This document shows positions 1 to 8,818 of a DNA stretch of 64,000 nucleotides, in pieces. Under the pieces are notes generated by a model. That model did no database searches. It saw only the letters and a list, made by a program, of their open reading frames with translations, and was not told where the DNA came from. The stretch lies in assembly GCF_006149005.1 (NCBI RefSeq), contig NZ_VBSL01000001.1:372001-436000 (forward strand). The letters are read 5' to 3'. How positions within the stretch are numbered: the first letter of the stretch is position 1; each line of letters opens with the position of its first letter. Origin of the DNA: Larkinella sp. C7 (GTDB lineage: Bacteria; Bacteroidota; Bacteroidia; Cytophagales; Spirosomataceae). The position numbers were made by a program, and so were the translations under genes.

Positions 1-303
1 ACCGGTAACCGGATCACCGAATGTAAAACTATAATTTTTGGTTTCACTTGGACTATTAAAATCCACGCTGGGTGTCGATAAACCCGTACCTGTCCGATTC
101 GGTGAAGCATTAGAAAATTGCCCTGGACCACTTACACTAATATCCACATTCACTGCCGGTGTACCAATGCCCATATAAGAATGAGAGGCAGCACCATCTG
201 GGTAGAGGGGCATCGTTGTATTAAAATCCAAGTCCTGCGCAACAGCAGATGAAAAATTCAACAGAGCGAAAAGCCCGGCGGAAAGTAGATAACCGTATTT
301 CAT
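1..303 (-). CDS. Secreted protein, 5' part only (runs off the window start)
   Basis: An open frame on the minus strand begins with ATG at 303 and continues through position 1 without a stop, giving 101 residues. It starts with a clear signal peptide (MKYGYLLSAGLFALLNFSSA followed by VAQ, cleavage probably after AQ). The visible mature part is rich in Ser, Thr, Gly, Asn and Pro, as in extracellular adhesin-like or beta-sandwich proteins of Bacteroidota. No catalytic motif is visible and the family cannot be named from this fragment. It lies downstream of mazG on the same strand with 146 bp between, so it probably has its own promoter. Confidence 0.7.
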   Translation of the reverse strand, partial: MKYGYLLSAGLFALLNFSSAVAQDLDFNTTMPLYPDGAASHSYMGIGTPAVNVDISVSGPGQFSNASPNRTGTGLSTPSVDFNSPSETKNYSFTFGDPVTG

Positions 304-449
304 AGCATAGAAGTTTAGCTGTTCGAAATCCGAATTCTAACACTCCTGAGACGTACGGTTTTGAAGAAAGTAATGCCCTTTTTTTATAATAATTTCAAAA
401 TTGACAAATGTCACTTTTGAAGTAAAATTTATGCTTATTTCCGTATACT

Positions 450-1319
450 TCAAGTAAACTGTTTGGCTTCCTGCCAATACACTTCCATTTCTTCCAGCGT
501 CATATCTTTCAGTTGCTGGCCGTTGCTGCGGGCCTGTTCTTCCAGGTATTGAAAGCGTTTGATGAACTTTTTATTGGTGCGTTCCAGCGCGGTTTCGGGG
601 TTGATGTCGATGAAACGGGCGTAGTTGACCAGCGAAAACAGCACATCGCCAAATTCTTTTTCGGCGCGTTCGCGGTCGATGATCTCGTCGGTTTCGGCAT
701 TAAATTCATCTTTAAACTCCTGCATTTCTTCCTCTACTTTTTCCCAAACCTGCTGTTTTTCCTCCCAGTCAAAACCGGCACCCCGTGCTTTTTCCTGAAT
801 CCGCATGGCTTTCACCAGCGCGGGCAGCGAGCCTGGTACGCCCGCCAGCACCGATTTATTGCCTTCTTTCAGCTTCAGTTGTTCCCAGTTCTGCTTCACT
901 TTTTCCTCCGTATCGGCCACGACGGTGTTGCCGTTGGCGTCGCCATAAATGTGCGGATGGCGCGAAATCAGCTTATCGCACACACTGTTCAGAACATCGC
1001 CGATGTCGAACGTCGCCCCGGTTTGCGGCTCCGAAGCGATTCGGGCATAAAAAACCAGGTGCAGCATCACGTCGCCCAGTTCTTTCCGGATTTCGGGCAG
1101 GTCTTTTTCCAGAATGGCGTCGGAAAGTTCGTAGGTTTCTTCAATGGTCAGGTGCCGGAGCGTGTCCATCGTTTGTTTGCGATCCCAGGGGCATTGTTCG
1201 CGCAGTTCATCCATGATGGTCAGCAGGCGGTCGAAAGCCAGCAATTGTTCCTGCCGCCGGACGGGCATCGTTTCCAGTTGTTGATTCAGGTTGGTTTGCA
1301 TCGGGATTGTTTTTGACAA
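450..1319 (-). CDS. mazG: MazG nucleoside triphosphate pyrophosphohydrolase
   Basis: The 289-residue product has the tandem MazG layout. The first domain starts near residue 30 with DELREQCPWDRKQT and carries the EETYEL and KELGDVMLHLVFYA helices that bind Mg2+ through acidic residues. The second, near residues 175-250, repeats the pattern with EKVEEEMQEF and KEFGDVLFSLVNYARF. MazG hydrolyses (d)NTPs to NMP and pyrophosphate, a cytoplasmic house-cleaning role that also affects ppGpp-linked stress. The length is slightly above the usual ~265 residues. In-frame Met7 or Met18 could be the real start, since conservation begins around MPVRRQEQLL. The family assignment is secure. Confidence 0.93.
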   Translation of the reverse strand: MSKTIPMQTNLNQQLETMPVRRQEQLLAFDRLLTIMDELREQCPWDRKQTMDTLRHLTIEETYELSDAILEKDLPEIRKELGDVMLHLVFYARIASEPQTGATFDIGDVLNSVCDKLISRHPHIYGDANGNTVVADTEEKVKQNWEQLKLKEGNKSVLAGVPGSLPALVKAMRIQEKARGAGFDWEEKQQVWEKVEEEMQEFKDEFNAETDEIIDRERAEKEFGDVLFSLVNYARFIDINPETALERTNKKFIKRFQYLEEQARSNGQQLKDMTLEEMEVYWQEAKQFT

Positions 1320-1460
1320 AGTTACGAAGAGGTTAGGAGGGTTTGGCGGTTGGTTCAGGCAGCAAATTGCAGAAATCCTCCATTTCTAAATATTTTCCCC
1401 CATTCCCTTGCCCCGCATCACTTCAATGTGCTACTTTGTAGTTCAAAGTTCTTTCATGAT

Positions 1461-2126
1461 ATGTTAAGCAAACTACTTTCCGTTTACCGCTCCGGCGAAG
1501 GTCTGCGCATGTTGATCATGTTGTCCGTCATGAGCATCGCCATGGTGGTGTTTCGTCAGAACTACTGGTTCTTCAAGATGTTGAGCTGGAATCTGTTTCT
1601 GGCCTGGATTCCACTCTTTGTTGCCCTGTTTCTGCGCGAAGGGCTGGAAGACCGTCAGTTGCCGAAGTGGACGCTCTGGCCGGGGCTGGTCTTCTGGCTG
1701 CTGTTCCTGCCCAACTCCCCCTACATCATCACCGACCTGTTCCACGTCCGCCATGTTTCGGAAGAAACCGTGTGGTTCGATACGATGATGATTTTCATGT
1801 GTGCCCTCACGGGTCTGCTCGCGGGCCTGTATTCCCAACTGCTGGTTCACCGGATGCTCAGCGAGCGACTGGGTCGTATGCAGACGTGGGTGGTCATGAT
1901 CGGGTGTTTGGTGCTGACCAGTTTTGGCGTTTACCTCGGACGGTATATCCGCCTGAATAGCTGGGATTTATTCACCGACCCGCTGGAATTGGCCCAACTG
2001 ATCGGTAAAAGCTTAATCAATCCGTTTGCACTGAAACTCACACTTTCCTATACATTTGCGCTGGTGACGCTCTATACGGGCTTCACCCAGTACGTTCAAC
2101 GCCGAACGCATGAGCCGCTGGATTGA
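1461..2126 (+). CDS. DUF1361 family integral membrane protein
   Basis: A 221-residue hydrophobic protein with about six membrane segments. It carries the NSPYIITDLFHVR stretch and a later RLNSWD motif, which I recognise as typical of DUF1361 proteins; the biochemical role is unknown. The frame is open from 1350, but the upstream codons read through AT-rich non-coding-looking sequence and MLSKLLSVYRSGEG at 1461 is a natural membrane-protein start. A TACTTTG element about 30 bp upstream resembles a Bacteroidota -7 box. Its last 17 bp overlap the next gene, so translation of the two is probably coupled. Confidence 0.8.
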   Translation: MLSKLLSVYRSGEGLRMLIMLSVMSIAMVVFRQNYWFFKMLSWNLFLAWIPLFVALFLREGLEDRQLPKWTLWPGLVFWLLFLPNSPYIITDLFHVRHVSEETVWFDTMMIFMCALTGLLAGLYSQLLVHRMLSERLGRMQTWVVMIGCLVLTSFGVYLGRYIRLNSWDLFTDPLELAQLIGKSLINPFALKLTLSYTFALVTLYTGFTQYVQRRTHEPLD

Positions 2127-2502
2127 TGTTCGGAAGAATTTGCGAAGCTTTCGGTTTGCCGCCGAGGGCATTCTTGCCCTGTTCCGGTTTGAGAATAATG
2201 CTAAAATTCATTTACTGGCGGCTTTGGCTGTCGTTGTCGTCGGCATCTGGCTCCGGTTGGATCGGGTTGAATGGGCATTGATCCTCACCCAGGTCGGTCT
2301 GGTGCTGGCGGCTGAAGCGTTCAATACGGCCCTTGAAAAACTCGCCGATGTGGTTTCGCCCGGCCATCACCCGCTGATCAAAACTGTGAAGGATCTGTCG
2401 GCGGGCGCCGTGTTGCTGGTAGTAATTGTAGCGGTTGTAGTAGGTATCTTGATTTTTGGCACTAAATTGATAAAAATGATGAATTGGAGTGAATGGTTTT
2501 GA
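2110..2502 (+). CDS. dgkA: Diacylglycerol kinase (DgkA family)
   Basis: A 130-residue small membrane kinase that phosphorylates diacylglycerol (in many bacteria undecaprenol) at the inner membrane. The family hallmark lies at residues ~70-85: a membrane helix ending in AAEAFNTALEKLADVVSP, with the catalytic Glu and Asn of the E-x-x-N-T-x-x-E pattern. N-terminally there is an amphipathic SFRFAAEGILALFRFENNAKIH segment, followed by three hydrophobic helices. It overlaps the DUF1361 gene by 17 bp in another frame, so the pair is likely one transcript. The C-terminus extends about ten residues beyond the last helix. Confidence 0.93.
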   Translation: MSRWIDVRKNLRSFRFAAEGILALFRFENNAKIHLLAALAVVVVGIWLRLDRVEWALILTQVGLVLAAEAFNTALEKLADVVSPGHHPLIKTVKDLSAGAVLLVVIVAVVVGILIFGTKLIKMMNWSEWF

Positions 2503-2528
2503 AGGTTTTCATAGTTACCAAGGGTAGG

Positions 2529-2740
2529 AATGGTTTTATGGTTCAGGATGGCTTTATGGTTGTAATGGTTAATAACGGTTGAATTGGTTGGTAAGGCTAA
2601 TTATCCAGCTTATACGTACTCAAACCACGAAAACCGTCCCTGACCCCAAAAAAACATTTAACCATTTTAACCATCCTCAACCATATAACCATCCCAACCA
2701 ATAAAACCATTTTTTAACCATAAAACCATCCTAACCATTT
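2529..2740. repeat. Imperfect inverted repeat built of ATGGTT / AACCAT words
   Basis: In the 251-bp gap between dgkA and the next gene, the left part (2529-2591) contains repeated ATGGTT units and the right part (2657-2740) repeated AACCAT units. The two halves can fold into a long imperfect stem. I see no ORF or RNA gene here. The structure could act as a 3' stem for the dgkA transcript, and it resembles in style the other word-repeat hairpins of this window. Confidence 0.7.
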
Positions 2741-2753
2741 TAATTAGTTAACA

Positions 2754-3407
2754 ATGTCCGATTCACACGAGCATTTACAGACCCTGACGGAGATTCGGAG
2801 CCTGATGGAACGATCCTCGAAATTCCTGTCGTTGAGCGGTTTATCGGGCATATCGGCGGGTATCGTAGCCCTCATCGGTGCCGGTGCCGCCTACATCCGG
2901 CTGCACAACAACAACCTGACGCTGATGAGCTACGAGCGCATCACCCGGCTCAACGGCCCGGATCGTCAGGATATGGTTGATTTCCTGATCCTCGACGGCG
3001 CCCTGGTGCTGGTAGCAGCCTTGCTCCTGGGAATATTTTTCACCGTTCGCAAAGCCCGCCGACAGGGCAATGGCGTCTGGAACAGCATTTCGAAGCGGCT
3101 GCTTTGGGCGCTGGCCGTTCCGCTGGTCACGGGCGGCATTTTTTGTCTGGCCCTGATCCGGTTTAACCTGATCTGGCTGACGTTTCCAACCACCCTCATT
3201 TTTTACGGCATGGCGCTCTACAGTGGCAGTAAATACACCGTCCGCGATGTGGAATACCTCGGTTTGTCCGAAATTCTGCTGGGCCTGGTGGCTCTGTTCT
3301 GGACGGGGTATTCGCTGTTGACGTGGGCGGTTGGGTTTGGTATCCTGCACATTGTGTACGGCACCGTGATGTATCTCAAGTATGAACGAGACGAACTGAA
3401 GCGCTGA
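2754..3407 (+). CDS. Multi-pass membrane protein paired with a winged-helix regulator (function unknown)
   Basis: The 217-residue product has a hydrophilic N-terminus (EHLQTLTEIRSLMERSSKF) and about six predicted membrane spans (roughly residues 24-44, 80-100, 120-137, 145-160, 172-190 and 193-207). I do not recognise a named domain. Its stop codon overlaps the start of the next gene in a TGATG arrangement, so it is translationally coupled to a small winged-helix DNA-binding protein. Pairing of such a protein with a winged-helix regulator suggests a regulated membrane or sensor function, but that is inference from neighbourhood only. Confidence 0.75.
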   Translation: MSDSHEHLQTLTEIRSLMERSSKFLSLSGLSGISAGIVALIGAGAAYIRLHNNNLTLMSYERITRLNGPDRQDMVDFLILDGALVLVAALLLGIFFTVRKARRQGNGVWNSISKRLLWALAVPLVTGGIFCLALIRFNLIWLTFPTTLIFYGMALYSGSKYTVRDVEYLGLSEILLGLVALFWTGYSLLTWAVGFGILHIVYGTVMYLKYERDELKR

Positions 3408-3703
3408 TGGAGTTCCTGATAGGCTTTAATAAAGCGTTTGAAAGTAAGGCCCGGTTAGGCATCATGTCGGTTTTGATTGTGAATGAAACCCTGAGTTTCA
3501 ATTCCCTCAAAGAACTGCTCGACATGACCGACGGGAATCTGGCGACGCACCTGCGGGCGCTGGAAGAGCAGGGCTATGTCTCCGTGAAAAAGCAGTTTGT
3601 GGGCCGAAAGCCCAATACGACCTATACCGCCACCCCCGCCGGCCGCCAGGCCTTCACCGACCATTTGAACGCGCTGGAAGATTTTATTCGCGGTTCAATA
3701 TAA
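3407..3703 (+). CDS. Winged-helix transcriptional regulator (ArsR/MarR-like, HTH_34 type)
   Basis: A 98-residue single-domain DNA-binding protein. It opens with FNKAFESKARLGIMSVL, then a helix-turn-helix around residues 28-55 (NSLKELLDMTDGNLATHLRALEEQ), followed by the wing YVSVKKQFVGRKPNTTYTAT and a terminal dimerisation helix (GRQAFTDHLNALEDFI). This order matches the small 'winged helix DNA-binding' regulators common in Bacteroidota. It starts inside the stop codon of the upstream membrane protein (TGATG), so the two form an operon. No metal-binding cysteines are seen, which argues against a metal-sensing ArsR. Confidence 0.88.
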   Translation: MEFLIGFNKAFESKARLGIMSVLIVNETLSFNSLKELLDMTDGNLATHLRALEEQGYVSVKKQFVGRKPNTTYTATPAGRQAFTDHLNALEDFIRGSI

Positions 3704-3708
3704 AAAAA

Positions 3709-3732
3709 GCGGTCAATTTTTAGATTGACCGC
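3709..3732 (-). terminator. Rho-independent terminator for the Hsp20-like gene (possibly bidirectional)
   Basis: Perfect 9-bp stem GCGGTCAAT / ATTGACCGC with a 6-nt loop between two convergent genes. On the minus strand the stem is followed by a run of seven T, giving a standard intrinsic terminator for the minus-strand gene. The plus-strand winged-helix gene ends 6 bp before it and may share it. Confidence 0.8.
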
Positions 3733-3758
3733 CGGTTGTATTCCCTCTCTGGTTCCTA

Positions 3759-4151
3759 TCAAAACAAATTCTGGATTTCTACTTTTCGTTGGGAGTGATG
3801 TCCGTCCTTAAACGGCAGATTGATCACCACATGGCCCTGCTCCTGAACGGCTTCAATGTGTTCCGCATCGACAAAGTCCGGAATATCCAGCACCCTTAAA
3901 AACATGGGTACCGCCAGACTCTGGCCTTCCACGGGATTTTTTTGTTGGAGCAACGTGTATAAAACCAGTTTTTTGCCATCGATCAACACATTGAACGCAT
4001 CCGGACCAACGCCGGGAGCCGACAATTTGATCAACAAGCGGTCTGGCTCCTGCTCGGTTTCCATACGGGTCATGCTCGATCCGCCATACAGAGTATTCAG
4101 CAAATCGAATTGCCCACCCATTCCCTTCAGCGTGTTTTCTATCGGTTTCAT
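3759..4151 (-). CDS. Hsp20/alpha-crystallin-like small heat-shock protein
   Basis: A 130-residue protein. Its central ~85 residues (from TEQEPDRLLIKLSAPGVGPDAFNV on) have the alternating pattern of the alpha-crystallin fold: the beta strand RLLIKLSAPGV, then NVLIDGKKLVLYT, and near the end VPMFLRVLDIPDFVDAEHIEAVQEQGHVVINLPF. Small heat-shock proteins hold unfolding proteins as ATP-independent chaperones in the cytoplasm. The C-terminal I-x-I/V anchor is only weakly present (VEIQNLF). Divergence from the canonical family makes this an Hsp20-like call rather than a certain chaperone. It is monocistronic. Confidence 0.75.
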   Translation of the reverse strand: MKPIENTLKGMGGQFDLLNTLYGGSSMTRMETEQEPDRLLIKLSAPGVGPDAFNVLIDGKKLVLYTLLQQKNPVEGQSLAVPMFLRVLDIPDFVDAEHIEAVQEQGHVVINLPFKDGHHSQRKVEIQNLF

Positions 4152-4309
4152 AATCGTACTGGTTGGTTGTATACTGTTTGTTAAACAAATTACGTACCTA
4201 ACTCGATCAGGCCGTATTTAGCGTCATTATGGCCGACAACCAGCGATATGGCGGAAATAAGCGGACAATTGGTCAGTAATTTGTTTTATAACGCAAATAA
4301 TCGTGATTT

Positions 4310-5107
4310 TTGATCCGTGAAAACCATAAAATATTTATGATCGGACTGGTGGCCAGTCTTCTGCTGGTGGGTATACTGTGGTATTTTTTCCGCAGTTCGA
4401 ACGCTTTGCCTGTGTTAATGTTCCACAAAATTGACCCCGAACGCCAGGATCCGCTAACGGTTTCAGTTCAACAGTTTGAACAGCGGTTGCAGTGGCTGAT
4501 CGACCACAACTACCAACCCATTACGCTGAAACAGCTTGTGGCTTCGATTGATCAGAAACAGTCGCTACCCGCCCGACCGGTTTTGATTACCTTCGATGAT
4601 GCGTATGTCAACAACCTGACGTATGCGCTGCCGGTTTTGCAGCGACTGAACCTGACTGCGGTGCTGTTTGTCCCCACGGCTTTTGTGGGCCAATGCAATC
4701 AATGGGACGGCTGCACCGAACCCCTGATGACCACTGAACAGCTTAAACAGTTGGCTCCCACCTTCGAACTGGCCTTGCATTCACACCAGCACCTTAATTA
4801 TAAAACCCTGTCCATCAGTGATATTCAGGCCGACCTGACGCAGAATATAACGGCTTGCAATGCCCTGGAAATACCGTATGTTCGGGCTTTCGCCTATCCC
4901 TACGGTGGGCGACCGAAAGACCCGGCGACGAAACGGGCCATGCAGGACGCGATGCAACAGGCAGGTATCCGACTCGCTTTCCGGATCGGAAACCGCCTGA
5001 ACCGTTTCCCGGTGAACAACCGGTTTGAATGGCAACGACTGGACATTCGCGGAACCGACTCCATGGCCCGGTTTGTCCGGCAAATACGGTTTGGCAAATT
5101 GATTTGA
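4310..5107 (+). CDS. Membrane-anchored polysaccharide deacetylase (NodB / CE4 fold)
   Basis: The 265-residue product has an N-terminal membrane anchor (residues ~10-27), then the carbohydrate esterase 4 core. Visible motifs are LMFHKID near residue 37, VLITFDDAYVNN (the metal and catalytic Asp pair) near residue 90, LALHSHQHLNY (the H-x3-H metal site) near residue 160 and AFAYPYGG near residue 195. Family members remove N- or O-acetyl groups from cell-surface polysaccharides or peptidoglycan. The frame starts at TTG 4310; ATG at 4337 (residue 10) is an equally good start. It is followed after 3 bp by a glycosyltransferase, so both probably act on the same surface glycan. Confidence 0.88.
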   Translation: MIRENHKIFMIGLVASLLLVGILWYFFRSSNALPVLMFHKIDPERQDPLTVSVQQFEQRLQWLIDHNYQPITLKQLVASIDQKQSLPARPVLITFDDAYVNNLTYALPVLQRLNLTAVLFVPTAFVGQCNQWDGCTEPLMTTEQLKQLAPTFELALHSHQHLNYKTLSISDIQADLTQNITACNALEIPYVRAFAYPYGGRPKDPATKRAMQDAMQQAGIRLAFRIGNRLNRFPVNNRFEWQRLDIRGTDSMARFVRQIRFGKLI

Positions 5108-5110
5108 CAC

Positions 5111-6163
5111 ATGACCTTATTCATCGATACCGAACGTCTGCGGGATTTAAACAGCGGTTTGGGGCAGTTCTGCCTGCAACTGGGCCTGGAACTGGTGCGG
5201 CAGCGACCCGATTCTGCCCAGCTCACGTTTCTGGTTCCGGAAGGACGACAGGGCATTTTCGGCCCGGATGTCGCCTATCAAACGGCAACCTGGTGGCAGA
5301 AATGGTATTCGCCGGGCCGCTACGACGTTTGGCATTGTATGCACCAGGATTCCCGGTTTCTGCCCGCTTCGAAGAAAAACCGCCTGATTCTGACGATCCA
5401 CGATCTTAATTTTCTGGAACGACCGGATTATGACGACGCAAAAAAAGCCCGTAAACTGGCGGTTCTGCAACGCAAAGTCGACCGGGCCTCTGCCTTAACA
5501 ACGATTTCGGACTATACCGCTTCGGTCGTCCGCCAGCACCTGACATTGCCCCGCATTCCGCTGTCGGTCATCCACAACGGGTATTCAGTTCCCAGCGACT
5601 CAATCAATCAGTCAGCCACCCAACCGCTCCCCATCCAGAATCCGTATTTTCTGTTTGTCGGCGTCATTCATCCCCGGAAAAACCTGCACACGCTCCTGCC
5701 GCTGCTCGAAGCTTTCCCGGAATGGCGGCTGGTGCTGGCCGGACCCGACGGTCATCCGTATGCCACCCACCTGCGGCAACAGGCTCAGCAACTGGAGATT
5801 TCGGATCGGCTGATTGTGACCGGTGCCGTTGATGAAGCGACCAAAAACGGCTTGTATCAGGCTTGCGATGCGTTTCTGTTTCCGTCACTTTCCGAGGGGT
5901 TTGGACTTCCCGTGGTCGAGGCCATGAGTTATGGCAAACCGGTTTTCCTGTCGCGACGCACGAGCCTGCCCGAAATTGGCGGGAAAGATGCCTATTATTT
6001 CGATTCAGAAGACCCGGAGTCGATGGCGGAAACCATTTTTGACGGCCTGAACGATTTCCGCGCCAATCCCTTCCGCGCCGACCGGCTCCGCCGGCAGGCC
6101 GCCCGCTTCAGTTGGGAAGAAGCAGCCCGGCAGTATTGGAAGTTGTATTCAGAAGTGTTGTAA
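5111..6163 (+). CDS. Glycosyltransferase family 4 (GT-B fold)
   Basis: The 350-residue GT-B enzyme transfers a sugar from an activated nucleotide donor, presumably at the cytoplasmic face of the membrane. Its C-terminal Rossmann domain shows VGVIHPRKNLHTLLPL near residue 183, then the donor-binding EGFGLPVVEAMSYGKPV near residue 270, with the two glutamates of the E-x7-E motif. The N-terminal half contains the acceptor-side LILTIHDLNFLERPDY segment and ALTTISDYTASVV. Three bases separate it from the deacetylase upstream, so they form a two-gene operon. Donor and acceptor cannot be deduced. Confidence 0.9.
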   Translation: MTLFIDTERLRDLNSGLGQFCLQLGLELVRQRPDSAQLTFLVPEGRQGIFGPDVAYQTATWWQKWYSPGRYDVWHCMHQDSRFLPASKKNRLILTIHDLNFLERPDYDDAKKARKLAVLQRKVDRASALTTISDYTASVVRQHLTLPRIPLSVIHNGYSVPSDSINQSATQPLPIQNPYFLFVGVIHPRKNLHTLLPLLEAFPEWRLVLAGPDGHPYATHLRQQAQQLEISDRLIVTGAVDEATKNGLYQACDAFLFPSLSEGFGLPVVEAMSYGKPVFLSRRTSLPEIGGKDAYYFDSEDPESMAETIFDGLNDFRANPFRADRLRRQAARFSWEEAARQYWKLYSEVL

Positions 6164-6180
6164 TCGATTTTACCATCGGC

Positions 6181-6211
6181 TTGATAGGCGGATATACTTT
6201 GGCTACCTTTG
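6181..6211 (+). promoter_or_regulatory. Candidate Bacteroidota promoter of aspS
   Basis: TACCTTTG at 6204-6211 matches the Bacteroidota -7 consensus TAnnTTTG, with a TTG at 6181-6183 about 20 bp upstream as the -33 element. The aspS start codon follows 26 bp later. Confidence 0.5.
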
Positions 6212-6237
6212 CGGCTTATTGAACCATTTTTAGCAGT

Positions 6238-8007
6238 ATGCTACGTACTCATACCTGCGGAGAAATTCGCATCGAACACGTTACTAAACAGGTTATTCTT
6301 TGCGGCTGGGTGCAGCGCATTCGCGACAAAGGCGGTCTGATCTGGATCGACCTGCGCGACCGCTACGGCCTGACCCAATTGTTGCTCGAAGAAGGCAAAA
6401 CCGACTCGGAAACCATTGCGATGGTTCGGACGCTGGGCCGCGAATTCGTTCTGAAAGCCACCGGCGAAGTGATCGAGCGCAAATCCAAAAATCCCAATCT
6501 GCCAACGGGTGACATCGAAATCCGGCTGGAAAAGCTGGAAATATTGAATCCCGCCAAACTCCCGCCGTTTCTGATCGAAGACGAAACCGACGGGGGCGAC
6601 GACCTGCGGATGAAATACCGCTACCTCGATTTGCGCCGGAATCCCGTTCGGAAAAACCTCGAACTGCGTCATAAAATGGCCCAGCAAACGCGGATTTACA
6701 TGGACGGCCAGGATTTTATCGAAGTCGAAACACCGGTTTTGATCAAATCGACGCCGGAAGGTGCCCGCGATTTTGTGGTGCCGAGCCGCATGAATCCCGG
6801 TGAATTCTACGCCCTGCCGCAGTCGCCCCAGACCTTCAAGCAACTGCTGATGGTGTCGGGTTTCGACCGATATTACCAGATTGTCAAGTGTTTCCGTGAT
6901 GAAGACCTGCGCGCCGACCGTCAACCGGAATTTACACAGATCGACTGCGAGATGTCGTTCATCGAGCAGGAGGATATTCTTCAGATGTTCGAGGGTCTGG
7001 TTCGGCATCTGTTTGAAACCGTAAAAGGAATCGGGCTGGCCGAAGTACCCCGAATGACCTACGCCGAAGCCATGCGGCTGTATGGTTCCGACAAACCGGA
7101 TACGCGTTTCGGTATGCCGTTCGTCGAGTTGAAAGGTGCTTTCGATACGGTGGATCTGACGTCGGGCAAAAACTTCGTGGTGTTCGATTCGGCGGAAATC
7201 GTGATCGGAATCAATGCCAAAGGCTGCGCCCACTACACGCGCAAGCAGATGGACGAACTGACCGACTTTATCAAACGTCCGCAGATCGGTGGAAAAGGAT
7301 TGATTTACGTGCGGTATAACGAAGACGGAACGGTCAAATCATCGGTCGACAAGTTTTATTCGGAAGAAGATCTGAAACATTGGGTGGTTCAGTTCCAGGC
7401 CGAACCCGGTGATTTGCTGCTGATTATGTCGGGCGAAACCAACAAGGCCCGCAAACAACTGAGCGAACTGCGGCTGGAAATGGGCAACCGCCTGGGCTTG
7501 CGCGACCCCAATACGTTCAGTGCATTGTGGGTGCTGGATTTTCCGTTACTGGAATACGGCGAAGAAGAAAAACGCTGGTTTGCGATGCACCACCCGTTCA
7601 CATCGCCCAAACCGGAAGATATTCAACTGCTGGAAACCGATCCCGGTGCCGTGCGGGCCAATGCCTACGACATGGTGATCAACGGCACCGAAGTCGGTGG
7701 TGGTTCCATCCGGATTTTTCAGCGGGAGTTGCAGTCACGCATGTTCGATCTGCTCGGTTTCTCCCCCGAAGAAGCCAAAGCACAGTTCGGTTTTCTGCTG
7801 GATGCGTTTGAGTTTGGTGCTCCCCCACACGGCGGTATTGCCTTCGGCTTCGACCGGCTTTGCTCCATTTTCGGAGGTGCCGATTCCATCCGCGACTTCA
7901 TCGCTTTCCCCAAAAATAACTCGGGCCGCGACGTCATGATCGATTCCCCATCCGTCATTGCCCAGGGGCAGTTGGATGAGTTGCAGATTGCGGTGGCGAA
8001 AAAGTAG
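6238..8007 (+). CDS. aspS: Aspartyl-tRNA synthetase
   Basis: The 589-residue class II synthetase matches the usual bacterial AspRS length. It charges tRNA-Asp with aspartate using ATP. The N-terminal OB-fold anticodon-binding domain contains [20 protein letters not shown] at residues ~24-43. Motif 2 is visible as [21 protein letters not shown] around residue 215-235, preceded by the Asp-specific LPQSPQ. The bacterial GAD insertion lies at about residues 290-420, and motif 3 near the C-terminus is [10 protein letters not shown]. The start ATG at 6238 fits family alignments ([10 protein letters not shown]). It is flanked downstream by a long palindrome. Confidence 0.98.
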   Translation: MLRTHTCGEIRIEHVTKQVILCGWVQRIRDKGGLIWIDLRDRYGLTQLLLEEGKTDSETIAMVRTLGREFVLKATGEVIERKSKNPNLPTGDIEIRLEKLEILNPAKLPPFLIEDETDGGDDLRMKYRYLDLRRNPVRKNLELRHKMAQQTRIYMDGQDFIEVETPVLIKSTPEGARDFVVPSRMNPGEFYALPQSPQTFKQLLMVSGFDRYYQIVKCFRDEDLRADRQPEFTQIDCEMSFIEQEDILQMFEGLVRHLFETVKGIGLAEVPRMTYAEAMRLYGSDKPDTRFGMPFVELKGAFDTVDLTSGKNFVVFDSAEIVIGINAKGCAHYTRKQMDELTDFIKRPQIGGKGLIYVRYNEDGTVKSSVDKFYSEEDLKHWVVQFQAEPGDLLLIMSGETNKARKQLSELRLEMGNRLGLRDPNTFSALWVLDFPLLEYGEEEKRWFAMHHPFTSPKPEDIQLLETDPGAVRANAYDMVINGTEVGGGSIRIFQRELQSRMFDLLGFSPEEAKAQFGFLLDAFEFGAPPHGGIAFGFDRLCSIFGGADSIRDFIAFPKNNSGRDVMIDSPSVIAQGQLDELQIAVAKK

Positions 8008-8010
8008 CTA

Positions 8011-8101
8011 ATTTCAAATGTAAAATGATGAATGCTAAATGTAAAAGGTTCTGGCTATGAAGCACTTTTACATTTAGCATTCATCATTTTACATTTGAAA
8101 T
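8011..8101. terminator. Perfect 37-bp inverted repeat between convergent genes
   Basis: The left arm 8011-8047 and right arm 8065-8101 are perfect reverse complements, with a 17-nt loop. The arm is AT-rich and composed of reiterated words (AAATGTAAAATGATGAATG). It fills almost the entire gap between aspS and the convergent DinB-like gene, so a bidirectional terminator or mRNA 3'-end stem is likely. T-rich sequence follows the stem on both strands only weakly. Confidence 0.75.
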
Positions 8102-8108
8102 TTTTCCC

Positions 8109-8645
8109 CTAAAACAGCTTCTCATTTGGCGGTTTGATCCCCTTCATCCGGATGTAAATCGTGGCCTGTCCACGGTGGTGCGTCTGGTGTTCGAAGGCTT
8201 TGGCAAACACGGTTTCGCGGGACATTTCGCGCGGTCCCATCTTCACATTTTCGGCCAGTTGCGCATCGCTCAGTCCTTTAATGCCATCCAGCACAAAATC
8301 GTAGCTGTCCATGACGGCTTTCGTCAGCGCGGCTTTCGTTTTCAACTCATCCATCGTCTCCAGTTTTTTCCCCTGCATGGGGTTGGCTTTCCCGGTCGCG
8401 GCCGCCGTGAAGTTGTAGTTTGCCGCCGTCAAGTGCAGCATCTGTTCCGCAAAGCTCCGGATTTCCGGTGTCGGTTTGTAGCCCATCCCGTCTTCCGGCA
8501 TGGCGTCCAGGTATTCCTTCGTAAACTCTTTGGCACGCTGCCATTCCGTCGTCATCTGGGCAACGGTTTTGGGTTTGATCGAAAAACCGCTGAATGCCAT
8601 CCAGAGCATCAGGGCAAGGGCCGTAAATCCAAGTTTTTGTTTCAT
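8109..8645 (-). CDS. Secreted DinB/YfiT-like four-helix protein
   Basis: The 178-residue product carries an N-terminal signal segment (MKQKLGFTALALMLWMAF). A DinB-superfamily bundle follows: TEWQRAKEFTKEYLDAMP, then SFAEQMLHLTAANY with the first metal-ligand His, and finally FEHQTHHRGQATIYIRM with the paired His. The three conserved histidines suggest a metal site, as in DinB/YfiT hydrolases and thiol-dependent enzymes. Export distinguishes it from the cytoplasmic DinB protein at 27260. No operon partner is present; it converges on aspS. Confidence 0.85.
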   Translation of the reverse strand: MKQKLGFTALALMLWMAFSGFSIKPKTVAQMTTEWQRAKEFTKEYLDAMPEDGMGYKPTPEIRSFAEQMLHLTAANYNFTAAATGKANPMQGKKLETMDELKTKAALTKAVMDSYDFVLDGIKGLSDAQLAENVKMGPREMSRETVFAKAFEHQTHHRGQATIYIRMKGIKPPNEKLF

Positions 8646-8818
8646 GACGAAAAGGTAATGGTTTGAGTACCAAAGTTAAACCCGATAAGTAGCTTTGCAA
8701 GTCCAAGGTCAGGATTTCTACTTAAGGGAGTGTCGTAAAATAAATTATGAACGCAAAATGTAAATCGAATTGCTTTTTCGTTTAAAATGTAGTGCGGTAA
8801 CTCAACAACAAATCGACT

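Noticed and set aside
513-1316. 267-codon plus-strand frame opposite mazG
   Set aside because: It is the antisense shadow of a gene with full MazG motifs; its translation is low-complexity Phe/Val-rich without domains.
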